From Gigaspora margarita (Eukaryota > Glomeromycota > Glomeromycetes > Diversisporales > Gigasporaceae), in the NCBI GenBank assembly GCA_009809945.1, contig WTPW01000578.1, forward strand, positions 247,559 through 311,558: a stretch of 64,000 bases of DNA, in the 5' to 3' direction. This document shows positions 21,369 through 33,849 of this stretch, one piece after another (position 1 is the first letter of the stretch; every line of letters begins with the position of its first letter). A model generated the notes under the pieces. The model did not search any database. It saw only the letters and a list, made by a program, of their open reading frames with translations, and was not told the DNA's origin. Position numbers and translations under genes: made by a program.

Positions 21369-22382
21369 ATGACTTCTTATGTTTCGCTTCTTGTTACTAT
21401 AATTTCTGTACAAAATAACTGCATGTGCTCAAGCGGACTAGCCAAATACAAGGTTTCTAAAGAAATAACTCAGACACTTAAATTCAAATATTTCTTTACC
21501 ACTAATCAACCACCTCAGACATTTTCGAATGGGGATTTAGTTTTTATTTCGGGTAAATACATTATTGAAAAATCTGAACCATGTTTTACCATTGCATACT
21601 CAAGTATTGTTTGTAATGACAATATCAACTGTGAATTTGATATGAGTAACATTCCCGTAACTATTCCTCACTGTATGTACTTTGTGACTGTCAATCGTGG
21701 GCCAAAGAATGTTGAAAATTTTATTCATTTTGGTGTCGAAACAGTTCAGTATAATTCCGTTACCGGTACACCTAACGTTAAAATGGACATGATGATTATT
21801 TACCTTCTCGATTCACCCAGATTTAAATATTTAGGCCATTTAGGTTCTAATATTAAATTACATTCCAATTATTTCATATCGGGGCTTTTTAAGTTTTCGA
21901 AATCTGGCAAGATAATGATTGAAGCAACAGATATTGATTATCTAAGAACTTCTACCATCAATATTGCTGCATCTGAAAGTTCTCACTCAAAAGTATCGGA
22001 TACACCATCGATAATCAATATTATTGATGATGATATCGATTCTACTATCACAAAAACACCCCAAAATCAATACGGTTTAGTTGAAAAATTGGAAAATTCT
22101 ACTAATGCTAATGTTGAAGCTGGTCCATCCTGTAATAATAAAAGGTATCATACTACTGTTGAAGATTATGTAGAAGATGATTATGACAGCAATAATAAAA
22201 AGGGTACAGATTTATCCTGTGATGAAGATTTGCAAGACATTGAAGAACAAGAGGAATCACAGCCTAGAAAGAAAAAAAAACAACTAAAAAAGCTGCAAAA
22301 GAAAAAAAAAAGTAAAATAAAAAAAATTTATAATAACTATTTAGCTAAATATGATAAATATAAATATAATAGTTCCCTTTAA
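21369..22382 (+). CDS. Intact orphan protein, possible OB-fold N-terminus, basic C-terminus
   Basis: This is the only long undisturbed ORF in the window (337 codons, no introns needed; ATG at 21,369, TAA at 22,380). Residues about 1-205 look like a globular beta-rich domain. Two segments resemble each other: FSNGDLVFISGKYIIE (about 52-67) and NYFISGLFKFSKSGKIMIE (about 166-184). The phrase GD-hydrophobic-ISGKY is reminiscent of OB-fold strands in nucleic-acid-binding proteins, but this is a weak inference. Residues about 215-295 are acidic and low-complexity (DDDIDS, EDYVEDDYD), followed by a Lys-rich stretch (about 300-318) that would serve as a nuclear localisation signal. There are no Cys clusters or membrane segments. 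It resembles, from memory, an uncharacterised family seen repeatedly in Rhizophagus genomes; I cannot confirm that. Function unknown. Confidence 0.85.
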   Translation: MTSYVSLLVTIISVQNNCMCSSGLAKYKVSKEITQTLKFKYFFTTNQPPQTFSNGDLVFISGKYIIEKSEPCFTIAYSSIVCNDNINCEFDMSNIPVTIPHCMYFVTVNRGPKNVENFIHFGVETVQYNSVTGTPNVKMDMMIIYLLDSPRFKYLGHLGSNIKLHSNYFISGLFKFSKSGKIMIEATDIDYLRTSTINIAASESSHSKVSDTPSIINIIDDDIDSTITKTPQNQYGLVEKLENSTNANVEAGPSCNNKRYHTTVEDYVEDDYDSNNKKGTDLSCDEDLQDIEEQEESQPRKKKKQLKKLQKKKKSKIKKIYNNYLAKYDKYKYNSSL

Positions 22383-22765
22383 TATTTCGTATGTTTTTCA
22401 TGAATTAACATTGCTTTTTAAAATTAACTCTTTATAATTACGGCTCTAAATTTTATTTTTTATATGCAAAAATGGAAGCTAGTTGCACCTTAGATTTCTT
22501 TAGTGTATATTTATTACATTTATTCGATCTTATTCATAGTTATGCGTTCTCTGATTCTATATAGTATTCGTACCCAAATAACTTTCTATCCGAAAGGTTG
22601 TAACCTTTAACAAAATTTAATACCCTGTTTTATATCCTATTCAAATAAAAGGATAATGCTTATATCTGGATAGAATATTTGATTTATATATACAGTATTA
22701 AAGCATAAATCAAATAAAGTAACTCTATAATAATAAAGTAAAAAAATTAGAAAAATAAATAAATT
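22383..22765. other. 3' flank of the orphan gene
   Basis: AT-rich, non-coding. Candidate polyadenylation hexamers AATAAA lie at about 22,644 and 22,708; neither is decisive. Confidence 0.4.
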
Positions 22766-22910
22766 TACTGTATATTCCCGAAAATAAGCTACCTTTTTTT
22801 GGGTGATTTTTAATAAAAAAACGGGGGGGGGGTAGCTTATTTTCGGGTGTTATGACTTTTTGAGAAACTTGCGCATATTGAAGAGGTAGCCTATTTTCGG
22901 GTTATAAACC
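22766..22910. mobile_element. Copy of the AATAAGCTACC inverted-repeat element
   Basis: TACTGTATATTCCCGAAAAT then AAGCTACC at 22,766 is mirrored by GGTAGCTTATTTTCGGG (22,831-22,847) and again by GGTAGCCTATTTTCGGG (22,885-22,901). It is the same terminus as the element at 1,538-1,859. Confidence 0.55.
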
Positions 22911-22937
22911 CGGAATTATAAATTTATATGTATTTTT

Positions 22938-23180
22938 TGTCTACTTGGGTTTATAAACCCGAAGCAAACCCAATTTATTTTATTGATGTATGGCGTTAGT
23001 TTTTTTAAATAAAAAAAAATGATAAAAAAAAGAAAAAATAAATATGTAAATAAATAATAACCCAATAAGTTAAAAAAAAAGATAACAATAAGCATACATA
23101 CCTTGTATATCGATATCAGATATAAAAAAAACAAATCACGTTTGTTTCGGGTTTATAAACCCAAACAAACCAATAGGTTA
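22938..23180. repeat. Inverted repeat with GGGTTTATAAACCC cores
   Basis: TTGGGTTTATAAACCCGAAG (22,945) and TTCGGGTTTATAAACCCAAA (23,145) are inverted relative to each other about 200 bp apart, and each contains the palindrome GGGTTTATAAACCC. The spacer is AT-rich. Confidence 0.6.
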
Positions 23181-23790
23181 AAAAATAGATAATTAAAAAA
23201 AAATAACAATAATTTAATTTTTTTTATTTTTAATTTTTTTTTACGTAATTTAATTTTTTTTTATTTATTTTATTTTATTTTTTTTATTTATTTATTTACT
23301 TAATTTTTTTTATTAATTAATTATCGCTTTTATTTTTTTTATTTACAAATTAAAAATTTTTTTTTTAACTTATCGTTTTTTGGTTTTTTAATTAAATACT
23401 TTTTTTAAATTATCATTTTTTGGTTTTTTTTAATTAAATATTTTTTTAATTTATTATTTATTATTTTATTTATATATTTATTTTTTTTATCGTTAACGTA
23501 TTTTTATTAATTTTTTTTTATTAATTTTTTTTTTTCTTTTTTTTTAACTTTTTTTAATTTTTTTTTAATTTAAATTTTTTTTTCGTATATGTTATTTTTA
23601 TTTTTTTTATTTACTATATTTTTTTATTTTCAGATTTTTCTTTATTTTTTTTAAATTTTACTTTAATTTTTTAATGATTTATTATTTTAATTTTTTTTTA
23701 ATTTAATTATTTTTTTTTATTAATAACTTAATTTTAAATCTTTCTTTCATTCTTTTTATTCGTTTATTTATTTATTTTATTTATTTTTTT
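23181..23790. repeat. T/A low-complexity tract
   Basis: About 600 bases are almost entirely T and A on this strand, mostly (T)nAA(T)n, with very few C or G. No feature can be assigned. Confidence 0.9.
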
Positions 23791-24326
23791 ATTTAGGTTT
23801 TTTACGGACGAGTTAGAATTAATAATACTGGTAGGTATATAGGTGGGAAAATGTATCTTTTCGGTAGGTGGATAAATATTTATGGTAAAAGGGCGGGGCG
23901 ATGGATAGTTTTTAGGGGTAAGTATGCATATATATGTAATGGTGGGAATAAAATAACCGAAAATTTACTTTTTATTCTTACCATTGCATATATGCACTAG
24001 TGCGACCCACAATCAATGTTCATTCGAAATTGACGTAATTCAGAGATGATGTGGAACAATAATAATTATAAGTAAATGTTAACACATGATCAGCGTCCAA
24101 GAAGAAAATAAAAAAAAAATGCATGTCAATTCGAAATTGACGTAAATTCAGAATGATATAGAACAATAATGGTATTCTGTACTGTGTAAAGTATATAATA
24201 AAAACATAAAGTAAATACTTACTTTATTCATATATATGATATAATAATTATTATTAAACTTACAAAAAACTGAATGCCAGTATAAGTTTAAAGTGTAATT
24301 GATTTGTATCTCTATTAAATGAATAT
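23791..24326. repeat. Inverted pair and a ~105-bp-spaced direct repeat
   Basis: GCATATATATGTAATGGTGG then GAATAAAA (about 23,926) faces TTCTTACCATTGCATATATG (about 23,975). ATTCGAAATTGACGTAA, TTCAGA and TGATRTRGAACAATAAT are repeated directly at about 24,023 and 24,128. No gene is seen. Confidence 0.55.
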
Positions 24327-24812
24327 TAGAGTCCTGACCCGCGTCAAAAAATACCGACCCGGGTGGGTCAGGTATTGCCCCAGGTTATGACCCAGGACAA
24401 ACGGGTCAAACAGCAATTCATTAAGTTTTGTAAAGTTAATCCTTGAAAGTTGATGTAACGGCCCTTGATTAAAGCTATTTGTATAAAGAGCTATTTGTAT
24501 AAAGAGCGGTCTATATTCTAAATATTTAAATGGAATTTTTCAGATTATGCATTGAAAGATTTCTCGATCTTGTTTGTATTTGCTTTCATTTTCTATGGAA
24601 AATACTGAGTTACTGTATTTTAAAGGCCAATTTTCGACCCATGACCCGTCATCTGCACAGCTTTATTTGGTGAACACGTAATATAAGCATTTTGGTAGGC
24701 TTTAGCCTGTCTTGAATTCTGACCCGTTTGACCCGGGTCAGAGCAATTTTTGACCCGTGACCCTCTGGGTCGGGTGACCCATATGGGTCAGTCGACCTGG
24801 GTAATAACTCTA
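24327..24812. mobile_element. hAT-like MITE filled with GACCCG motifs
   Basis: It begins TAGAGTCCTGACCCGC and ends (reverse complement) TAGAGTTATTACCCAGG. A perfect 8-bp duplication ATGAATAT flanks it (24,319-24,326 and 24,813-24,820). About ten GACCCG/CGGGTC motifs are packed into the outer 110 bp at each end in inverted arrangement. It is 486 bp with no ORF. 8-bp duplication plus TAGAG start define a hAT-type element. Confidence 0.9.
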
Positions 24813-25932
24813 ATGAATATAATAAACAGACGAAATATTAAAATCATGTTATTATTTAAAATACATTAAACTTATGATGTAGACAAGCTTTACACCAAGT
24901 GATGCTAGTATATAAATAATACGTGAATTAAAGTTTTTTTATAATTGTATTTTACCCTATATTATCCTATATTATATCTTAAGTTAACCAGATACCTTAA
25001 TAATTTATCTGTTAATCAGTTTTATAATTCGGGTATCCAGATAGCTTAACAGTTAACAGGGTATTGTACCCTAGGGTACAACCACTAATTCTATGTATAA
25101 ATGTTGCTCACTTTTCTCTATTTTTATTTTGTTAACAATTATGTCTAAATTATATAAATTATAAATAAAGTAGATAGCTTATTTTAAATTTATAGTTAAT
25201 AAATCTTTTTTATGTGAATTAATAAATTTAAAAAACTGTTACTTTTTGTGCCAAATTTAAAACTTTTTAGTTTGTTATATTTAGAATTTATTATATATAG
25301 ACGTTCTCTATAAATAAAGTTGACCATATTCAATTTTTTGCTAAGCAATTTGACTGTAATCTGTTTTGTGTAACAGATATTTCTAGAATTTTTCAATTAG
25401 TAATCACATACCATAAATAGTATGATCGATACTATTCTTATATAGAAAAATACTGTACTAAAATAATAATAATCAATTTTGCTTAGAGTTAGTATATGTA
25501 GTACATGCATGCCCTTATTGCTTCTAGAACTTTACAAAACCGTTTTAATCATTTATAGATATATAATTAATTACTGATCCAAATCTGGCAAAATAGATTA
25601 TTTTACTAAACCAAAACAGTTATTTTGCTAGAATCACCTATTGTATACTTTGCCAAGAATTTAATCCAAAAATGGTAATATCTAAACCTATATCGGGTAA
25701 AAAAAAGAAGCTTATTATTGGTTAATATAGTTCATTAGCCCGGATAGAATTTACTATACTATAGCTTTAAATCATTAATTGTTAAAAAGTATAAAAAGGT
25801 TGTGTTGATAAAAAAACTGTATTGAATTTTCTAATCATAAGTTACACAATAAATAGTATCTTATTCATTAAAGCTCTAATATCACGATTTTATACATTAA
25901 TAAATATATTCCTAAATTACTTTAAAACTAAC
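24813..25932. other. Sequence upstream of the Helitron gene
   Basis: AT-rich with no gene. A small palindrome GTACCCTAGGGTAC lies at 25,066-25,079. The 5' end of the Helitron should lie in or beyond this stretch; I could not place it. Confidence 0.4.
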
Positions 25933-28900
25933 ATGGTTGATGTTAAAACTAAAAGTGAAGCCAAAAGGAGAAGGAACTGTGAAGGAATTGCTTTTCGGTG
26001 TAAAAACCCTCAGCTACAAAAGTCCATAAATGAGAATCGAAATGCAGGATGAAAAAAAAAAAGAATTGAAAGTCGACTTGCAAGAGATAATCGAGCTAGT
26101 AATTTTGGCATCCCTTTACACATTTTGGAGATGGATGAGGAATTTGAACAAATTGCTCAACAACATATTACATGGCCTCAACTTCTTAAAAAAGAAGTAG
26201 CTAAAGATGCATTAGCTGAATTTCGAGATACAATTGATCTTAATGAATTACGTGAATTACCATGTGCTGTTTGTTCTGGAATTTATAATCATAAAAATTG
26301 CAAGAAAATTCCCTTGCAAACAATTAATCTTTCCTTAATTAAAGCACCGCTTGAACTTCTTGATCCATCCTTTGAAATCGATTTTAATTATAACCATTCT
26401 TACATTGCTTCAAGTGGATTACACATTCTTCTTGATCGTTCTGGTTTTATATATCCACCAGAACATCTTGATAATTCTAATAATTTGTGTGATCCCTTTC
26501 AGTTAAGAATTTGCCATTCTTGCAATACTCATTTACAAAAACATGTAACTCCACTATTATCACTGGCTAATAACATGTGGATTGGTTCCACCCCTGTATG
26601 TCTTCAAGACCTAACAATTCCAGAACAGCTCCTTATTTCACCTGGATATCCATATATGAATCTTATACAAATAACAAATAAAAGACATACTCATCATAAA
26701 CTTAAAGGACATGTCATTACATTACCTCAAAATCCAAGCTCTTTAATTAATGTACTGCCCTTACCAATATATAAACTTTGTGAATATATAAAAGTAGTAT
26801 TTGTAGGAAAAGGAACCCCTACTCAACACTAGCTCAAAAAAGTACTCCAAGTTCGAAAAAGCAAAATATCAGTTGCTCTTAAATGGCTATTTGCTCACAA
26901 TAAATTATTTAAAAATAAAGTTAAATTTGATGAAAATAATTTAAATAATCTACCTGAAGGAGAAATTCCTGAATCTTTAACTGCAACAACCACAGTTATA
27001 AATATTAATTCTCATGAAACAGAGCATTATACTGGCTATACTTATGATTTCCAAGAATCTGATAGTGAAAGTAATAATAGTGAAAATGAAGAATCATCTA
27101 ATATTAATAAATATAATTTAAAAAATTTTGTTGTTAATAACTCTATTAATAGTGCAAATGAACTTAGGCCTTCTGGAATAATAGATGTTAATGACATACC
27201 TATTACCAGAAAAGAGCTTACATTGCTCTCTTTTAAAAAGTTAGTTGATAACCCAAATTATAATACTCATACACCATTATTTTCTGATGTGAACATGTCT
27301 GAATTAAACAATAAACCAATACAATCACATATATTGAGTATACCACATGGCAATAAACCTCTAAATGAATATGAAGACTCAACTCTTCTTCCTGCAGGGT
27401 TTCCAGTTCTCTTCTCTTATGGTATTAGTGGCCATGAAGGTCAATTATCTCATGTGTCATTAAAAAAATATGCTAATCATCTTATGCAGCATAGCGACCC
27501 AAAGTTTAGACAACACAGATCATTTCTTTTTGTTATTTTTAACATTTTACAGTGCCGAGAAGTATCAACAGAAACTTATAATCTAATAAAAAATAATAAT
27601 TTTAATCGATCTGCTAATTTAATATCATCTCTGAAACCTGAAGATATTGATTATGCAGTTAAACAAGTCCAAAATAATCAATCAATTAGTAACCCTGCTA
27701 TTATTGAATTACTTATAAATGTTAAATCTGCAGGTTCAAAACTAATGGCATCCCATCAATTACGTTCACGCATGCGCAATGAGATACGTGCTGTTACTAT
27801 TCAAGATGGTACACCTTCATTATTCATAACTATAAATCCAGCTGACCTTCATAGTCCTATTGTTATGATGTATACTGGAAATGAAATAGATCTTTAAAAC
27901 CTCTCTTCTGAAAACTTTTCAAAAGCATCAGAAAGAGCCCGGCTTGCTCATCTTGACCCCACAGCTGTTGCAAAATACTTTAATGTTATTATCCAAGCAA
28001 TAATAAATACATTAATAGGATATAAAAGAAAAGATAATGGTATATTTGGATCAATAAAAAACTATTATGGTATCGTTGAGTATCAAGATCGTGGTACACC
28101 ACATTGTCATATGCTTATTTGGCTTCATGGGGCTCACGACCCATTATTATTATGCCAAAAACTTAAAAATGACAATGAACTTTGCGAACGTCTTCTAAGT
28201 TATATTAGCAATATTGTTAAAGAGGATATTAATTATCTTTTAAAAGATGAAATTATTAATGATGATACAATTAAAGCTGAATATGAAGCTTCTAAAACAA
28301 TACTCGAAAAGCGAATGCACCCATCTTTTTTTTCAATACCTGATCCTAGCTCACCTAACTTTGAAGAAGAATTCCGTTTAGACTTGCTTGCAATTTGTAA
28401 ATGCACTTTGTTTCATCACTGTACACATTCTTGCAAAAAATATAATCGTGGTTTACGCAAACATTGCCGATTTGACTTTCCAAGAGAGCTTGTAGATCCA
28501 CCTGGTCTGATATTTCCTGAGCAAGGTATAATAGCTAATCAACGTATGAGCACTTTTATTAACAACCATAACCCTTATATAACATCTGCCTGCCGAGGAA
28601 ATAATGATATTAAATTTATATCTGCCCAAAAACTTGCTCTAGCTTATATTCATTATATTACTGATTATGTAACTAAATCAGATCTTAGCACGTATAGCTC
28701 TTTTCTAATATGTGCTTCTACACTAGAAACCTTTTTAACTCAATTACCCAATAGATCTCATGATGATTTTGTAAGCAAATCACGTAAACTTGTAACAATA
28801 TGCCTTAATAAGATGGCTGGACAAATGGAGCTTACAAGTCCACAGGTTTCAGCTTACTTACTGGGTATTAATGATCATTATACCCCAAACAAATTTACTT

Positions 28901-31751
28901 CAATTCATCTTCAAACTTTTGAATTTTATCTCATAAAAGAATGGGCTAACCTTCATTAATTTTCTGATAATACTACTGAAAACGATGTTGAATCTGATAA
29001 TGAATCTGATATAGATGAATTAAATGACCAAAACTTGGAACATGAATCATTTGTAATATCTTTTTATAATGGCAAATTAACTGCTATAAATCTTCGTGTT
29101 GATTATCAGTTTCGTGGTAAACCTTTACATAATATGTGCCTCTATGATTATGCATCAACTATCAAAAAGGTTCCCATAAATGCACATGAGCTTTCTATGC
29201 TATCAGGCCAAATATCACGTGAAAACAGATCACGTGTTGATTATTTTCTTTTTTGTAGAAATGAACATGATAACAGTATTAATGTTTCTATTAATGTTCA
29301 CCCTCAATGTAAATCGCATATTCAACAATGCAGGCAAAAAGGTCTGAAAGAGTAGTTGTACTATGTGGTAAAGGATTGCCTAAAAAGGATGATGAAGAAA
29401 ATGCAGAGCACTATGGATTATGCATTCTTATGCTATTTAAACCCTGAGAAACTGTTCAAGACCTTCGTGAAAACTTTAACTCTTGGTCTCAAGCCTGCAA
29501 ATCTTTTTTAAATAGCTCATCTTTATCTCAACACTTGAAATCTGTAATATATAATATAGAATTATTACATAGATGTTCTGAAGAAACTGAACTAGATCGA
29601 AAACTACGCAAAAATGCACTTAATGATCCAATACTTGCAAAAGCATGCCATATAGATCGTTCTGTCCCTGGATATAATACTATTAATGAATCTGACCTTT
29701 CTGATAATGATGATAATTTATTTATTAATAATACTCTTAATAACAATCTGCTTACACTTGATCCAGAAGTAGTTATTAGATCTGGCTTAAAAAATAATAA
29801 AGTTGTTAACACTGCTATGAACTTTTTACGCATTCAAGGCAGATTTTCTATTCAAAAATTATCATCACAGGATATTAATATTATAAATTTTAATAATACT
29901 ATTGGATCTAAATCTATACGTACATGCACTCCATATGATAATGACATGTTAAAAATTTGGCAAAACACTATCTCCTCTCGAAAAACAACACTGCGAGATA
30001 ATATCAATTCTATTTCTAAAAATATGGATAACTTAATAAATAATTGTGCAAATAATCAGCATGATGCTTATAAAAATACTTCCTTAAATACTAATATTAC
30101 AGAAAATATAGATCCCTTGGAAAGGTTTGCTTCTGATTTAAACAATGAACAAAAAATAGCTTACTATTTATTCTGTAAACATCTTCAAAAAAATAACCAA
30201 TTAAATAATAATAAGCCTTCTCAATTATTACTTTTCCTCACTGGTGCAGGTGGAACTGGTAAATCCAAAGTTATTCATGCAATATGTTCATATTTTGAAC
30301 ATACTTTGTAAAGTAACTCTCTTATAGTTTTAGCACCTACTGGTAATGCAGCAGTAAATATATGTGGAAATACAATTCATTCTGCTTGTGGCTTTGGTTT
30401 TGATGAAAGTGGAAATACTTATTCCAAATTATCAAATGAATATCAATATCAACTTCAAGAATACTGGTCTAAAATAGAATATGCAATAATAGATGAAACT
30501 CCAATGATTGGGCAAAAACTTCTTTCTCGCTTTCATACTTTTATAAAAAAAATAAAAGCAAATAATGATTCTACACCATTTGCTGGAATTAACATTTTGT
30601 TTGCTGGTGATTTTATGCAATTACTACCAGTTTTAGACAAGGCATTATACGTACCTGATAAAATTCCTTATTTATCTACCTCAACTGAAAAAGAACCTTC
30701 AAAAAAAACAAAGCGAAAATATGATATTGATCCATTAGCAAATAATTCTCAAACCCTTACCAATATACCTGGAAGAAGCCTTTGGTTAAATGTCAATCAT
30801 GCTGTTCAGCTAAAAACTCAAATGCGTCAAATAGATGACCCCTTTTATGCAAGCATACTTGAAAATATGCATCATAGTAATCTTACAGAAATTCAACTAG
30901 AAGCTTTACGATCAAGAATTCTTAGTAATAATTTAATTGCCTCAAAAGAATGGAGAGATGCTACTTTTCTAGTTACAAAAAATGACCTTCGCATTCAACT
31001 CAATCTTGAATCTGTTAAAGAGCATGCCTATAATAATAATCAATCTATTATTTACTCTTGTGCACAAGACTCTTATAATCAAAAAATTCTTACTAGTAAT
31101 AACCGTTTAAAATTTTTATCAGTATCTGACACTAAAGAAAATGCTCTCTGTGGCATTTTACCTTTAACAATAAACATGAAGGTCATTTTAACAGTCAATA
31201 TTTGTACCAATGATAATATGGCTAATGGCACATTGGGTATTCTTCGACAGATCGTATATGAGCAAAATTCAATTGACACATTATCTTCACATGACAACAA
31301 TATAGTGCTAAAAGATCCCCCTAAGTATGTTGTTGTTGAATTACTTGGCAAAGAACCTGGAAATTATGAATCACTTCCATCTAATCATGTACCTATCTAT
31401 CCTATCAAGCGTCCCTGTGTATACTCAATATGGACACATGATGGATTTAAGATTCGCAGAAATTTTTAGTGATTTCAACTTCCTATATCACCTGCATATG
31501 CATTTACTGACTTTAAATCCCAAGGACGTACACTTCAAAAAACTATTGTTGACCTATCAGGAGCACATGCAAATAATAGCACCTATGTAATGCTTTCAAG
31601 AACACAGAGATTGAATGATTTGCTAATATTGCAACCATTCAATGAATCTATTTTAAACATGCGACAATATTTTGCACTCTGTGCAGAATTCATGCGTATT
31701 GAAGAATGTGCACAAAGAACAGCTCAACTAAAAACTTGCAATAACATTTGA
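25933..31751 (+). pseudogene. Helitron replication protein: Rep (HUH) nuclease plus PIF1-type helicase
   Basis: About 1,940 codons in one frame plus one shift. ATG at 25,933 (MVDVKTKSEAKRRR). Order: a Cys-rich N-terminal part with CAVCSG (about 26,263) and CHSCNTHL (about 26,512), DUF6570-like; the Helitron-like N domain; the Rep core with HCHMLIWLHG (about 28,101-28,130, the H-x-H metal site) and YITDYVTKS (about 28,657, catalytic Tyr and Lys); then the helicase with TGAGGTGKS (Walker A, about 30,240-30,266), IIDETPM (Walker B, about 30,489), FAGDFMQLLPV (about 30,601), and DFKSQGRTL / YVMLSRTQ (about 31,510-31,605). This is the rolling-circle transposition enzyme. Stops at 26,050, 26,830, 27,895, 28,957, 29,445, 30,309, 31,467 and 31,470, and a loss of one A in the A-run at 29,336-29,340. 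Otherwise collinear, so recently inactivated. Helitron ends (TC...CTRR with hairpin) not found. Confidence 0.95.
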
Positions 31752-32751
31752 TTTTAACTTTATTATATTAAATTTTACTACACCTTTTCTTTATACATTT
31801 TATCACAAATTATTACAAAGGATTCCCAGACTCTATTATTATAATTTTTTTTGTTCTATTATAATATTTTATATTTTATCAAAATTAATTATATATATTA
31901 CTACAACTCAACAGAAATAAAAATCTAAAACATCAATTACCTTAATTATAATTTTCATTCTGGATTTATCCTCTTTTCTCCACTTCTACCACATATAATA
32001 ATAAAATCATATATTCCCTTAACAACACCTAGTCCATTTATAGCATTTAAAACATAAATGCTGTTAAAAACAATTATAACCTATAGATATAACCTATGTA
32101 ACCTTTAAGATCCTTGGCTCATTTCATCACTATTGCACATAAATACAAATCTAAAAACCTGAAATTATCTTAGCATGTAAAAAATATAAAAGTGAAGCTC
32201 TTTTCACCTTAAATAAAGATAAACTCAATTAACTTTAATATTTCTAAAACAAAACAATAAAAGTAATAACCCTAACGAGTTTATACTTATCACCTTGTCC
32301 CTAATAAAAACAATCAAATAAAAATATACTCTAATCCCATCATAATTATTAAAACACTTGTTGAGTCGTAACTTTTGAAATTTGATTAGAAGTATTAACA
32401 CTAACCTCCCTTGATATAAAATAAACTATTAAATGATACGTTTTTTCTTCAATATATTGTCTTTTGCCATACTATCAATTTTAACTCAGAATAAGAAAGA
32501 AAAAGTAAGAATCGAATATTAATCTAAAACCCCTTAGATAACAAATTTGATTAAACTCTGATCAATGTACATCATTGTTACCTCAGATCATCTTAAACTA
32601 AAATTACATTATATTTAAACCACATGACACATATGACGATCTTTATTAATCGTAACGATCTAAAGTCGAATACTATGACCATCCTAACTTGAAACATAAG
32701 AAAAAGTGATAATTTTAACTTTGAATCGAGGTAAATATTTCAACAACAAAA
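31752..32751. other. Downstream Helitron flank, no gene seen
   Basis: AT-rich sequence that should include the Helitron 3' terminus. I looked for a short hairpin followed by CTRR and found no convincing case. Confidence 0.4.
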
Positions 32752-33222
32752 ATGCAAATCAGGACAATACTTACTTTAGGACTCAAAAACCTTAGAACTT
32801 GGACTGAATCTCTCCACACCTCGTTCTACCATCCAAGCAAAGATGGTGTTGAAACGAAACCTATCCAAAACTATTTTCGGAAGTCTTCTAATCCAAAATT
32901 AGTTTCAAATTTTTTTAAAAAATTCGAAACTCAGAAACACAAACCTCAAAACTATAATCTGAAACCCCAGTTTATAATCCAAAACTTAAAAAATATAATA
33001 TTGAAGCTTTTAAAATTTATTATAAAAGTCTATTTATTTTTAATGAACCCAAAATGTAATATTATTTTTGAAGAAATTATAACTTTATATGAATCATTTT
33101 TTAATTATGTTTTTTGCCTATTTTTTTTCTCTGCCTCGTTTTGTTTGGAATTTTTAAATTTGCTCAACTTTATCTTTAATATCATATCATTATTACAACT
33201 GATTTCAATTCTAGGACGATAG
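32752..33222 (+). CDS. Hypothetical ORF of low credibility
   Basis: A 156-codon ORF opens MQIRTILTLGLKNLRTWTES. The first 95 residues are Lys/Asn/Gln-rich and could be coding (NPKLVSNFFKKFETQKHK), while the last 50 are hydrophobic and Phe-rich, as random AT-rich DNA would give. It lies about 1 kb after the Helitron gene on the same strand and may be captured or terminal Helitron sequence. No family is recognised; chance is possible. Confidence 0.25.
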   Translation: MQIRTILTLGLKNLRTWTESLHTSFYHPSKDGVETKPIQNYFRKSSNPKLVSNFFKKFETQKHKPQNYNLKPQFIIQNLKNIILKLLKFIIKVYLFLMNPKCNIIFEEIITLYESFFNYVFCLFFFSASFCLEFLNLLNFIFNIISLLQLISILGR

Positions 33223-33849
33223 AAAAAATTACCAATGATGAATCACTAAGTATTTGATACCTTTTGATACCAACAATATATTTATTCTGTGGTAACTTAT
33301 CAATTCTATCATTATTAGATATAGACGTACTAATTCTTATTATTACTAGATATTGTACGTAGTAAGTAAAAAAAAAACCTTATGCTTGCAAAAGCAACCT
33401 TGATTGTCAGAATATAAACTCTGAAATTATACTTTTAATGTTATACTTGTGAATCGTAACAACAAAAAGGACTGCACGCATGCAATAAATTGTTGGATGC
33501 ATTCCAACCCAAATATCGCTAGACTTACAAATTTCATAATATTCTTTAAGGAAGTATATAACATAAATTATATTTCATCATTTCTTTTAAAACTCTGATA
33601 AAAATACGATTGATCTCTTAATCGCAGCAACATCAATTATCTTCCAATTTATACATAACATATATAAATAGTATAAATTACCACCAAACAAATATACATT
33701 GACCTTATCTATAACTCTTGAATCAATAATTAATCTATGCATTTATTGTTCCTGAAGATTAAAATAACCTTACCAATTTCTCTTCATTATATATGAAATT
33801 ATAATTTCTACTTCCCCATTCCTGGTTTCGCGCAACTGCATTGCACAGC
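33223..33849. other. AT-rich spacer
   Basis: No gene, RNA or clear repeat recognised. Poly-A and poly-T short runs only. Confidence 0.4.

Noticed and set aside
29528-29833. 101-codon minus-strand ORF within the Helitron region
   Set aside because: It is the antisense shadow of the Helitron frame, which carries the recognisable motifs.
32870-32900. PCNA-binding (PIP) motif in the ORF at 32,752 (QNYFRK)
   Set aside because: Only a partial match to the motif in an ORF that may not be real.
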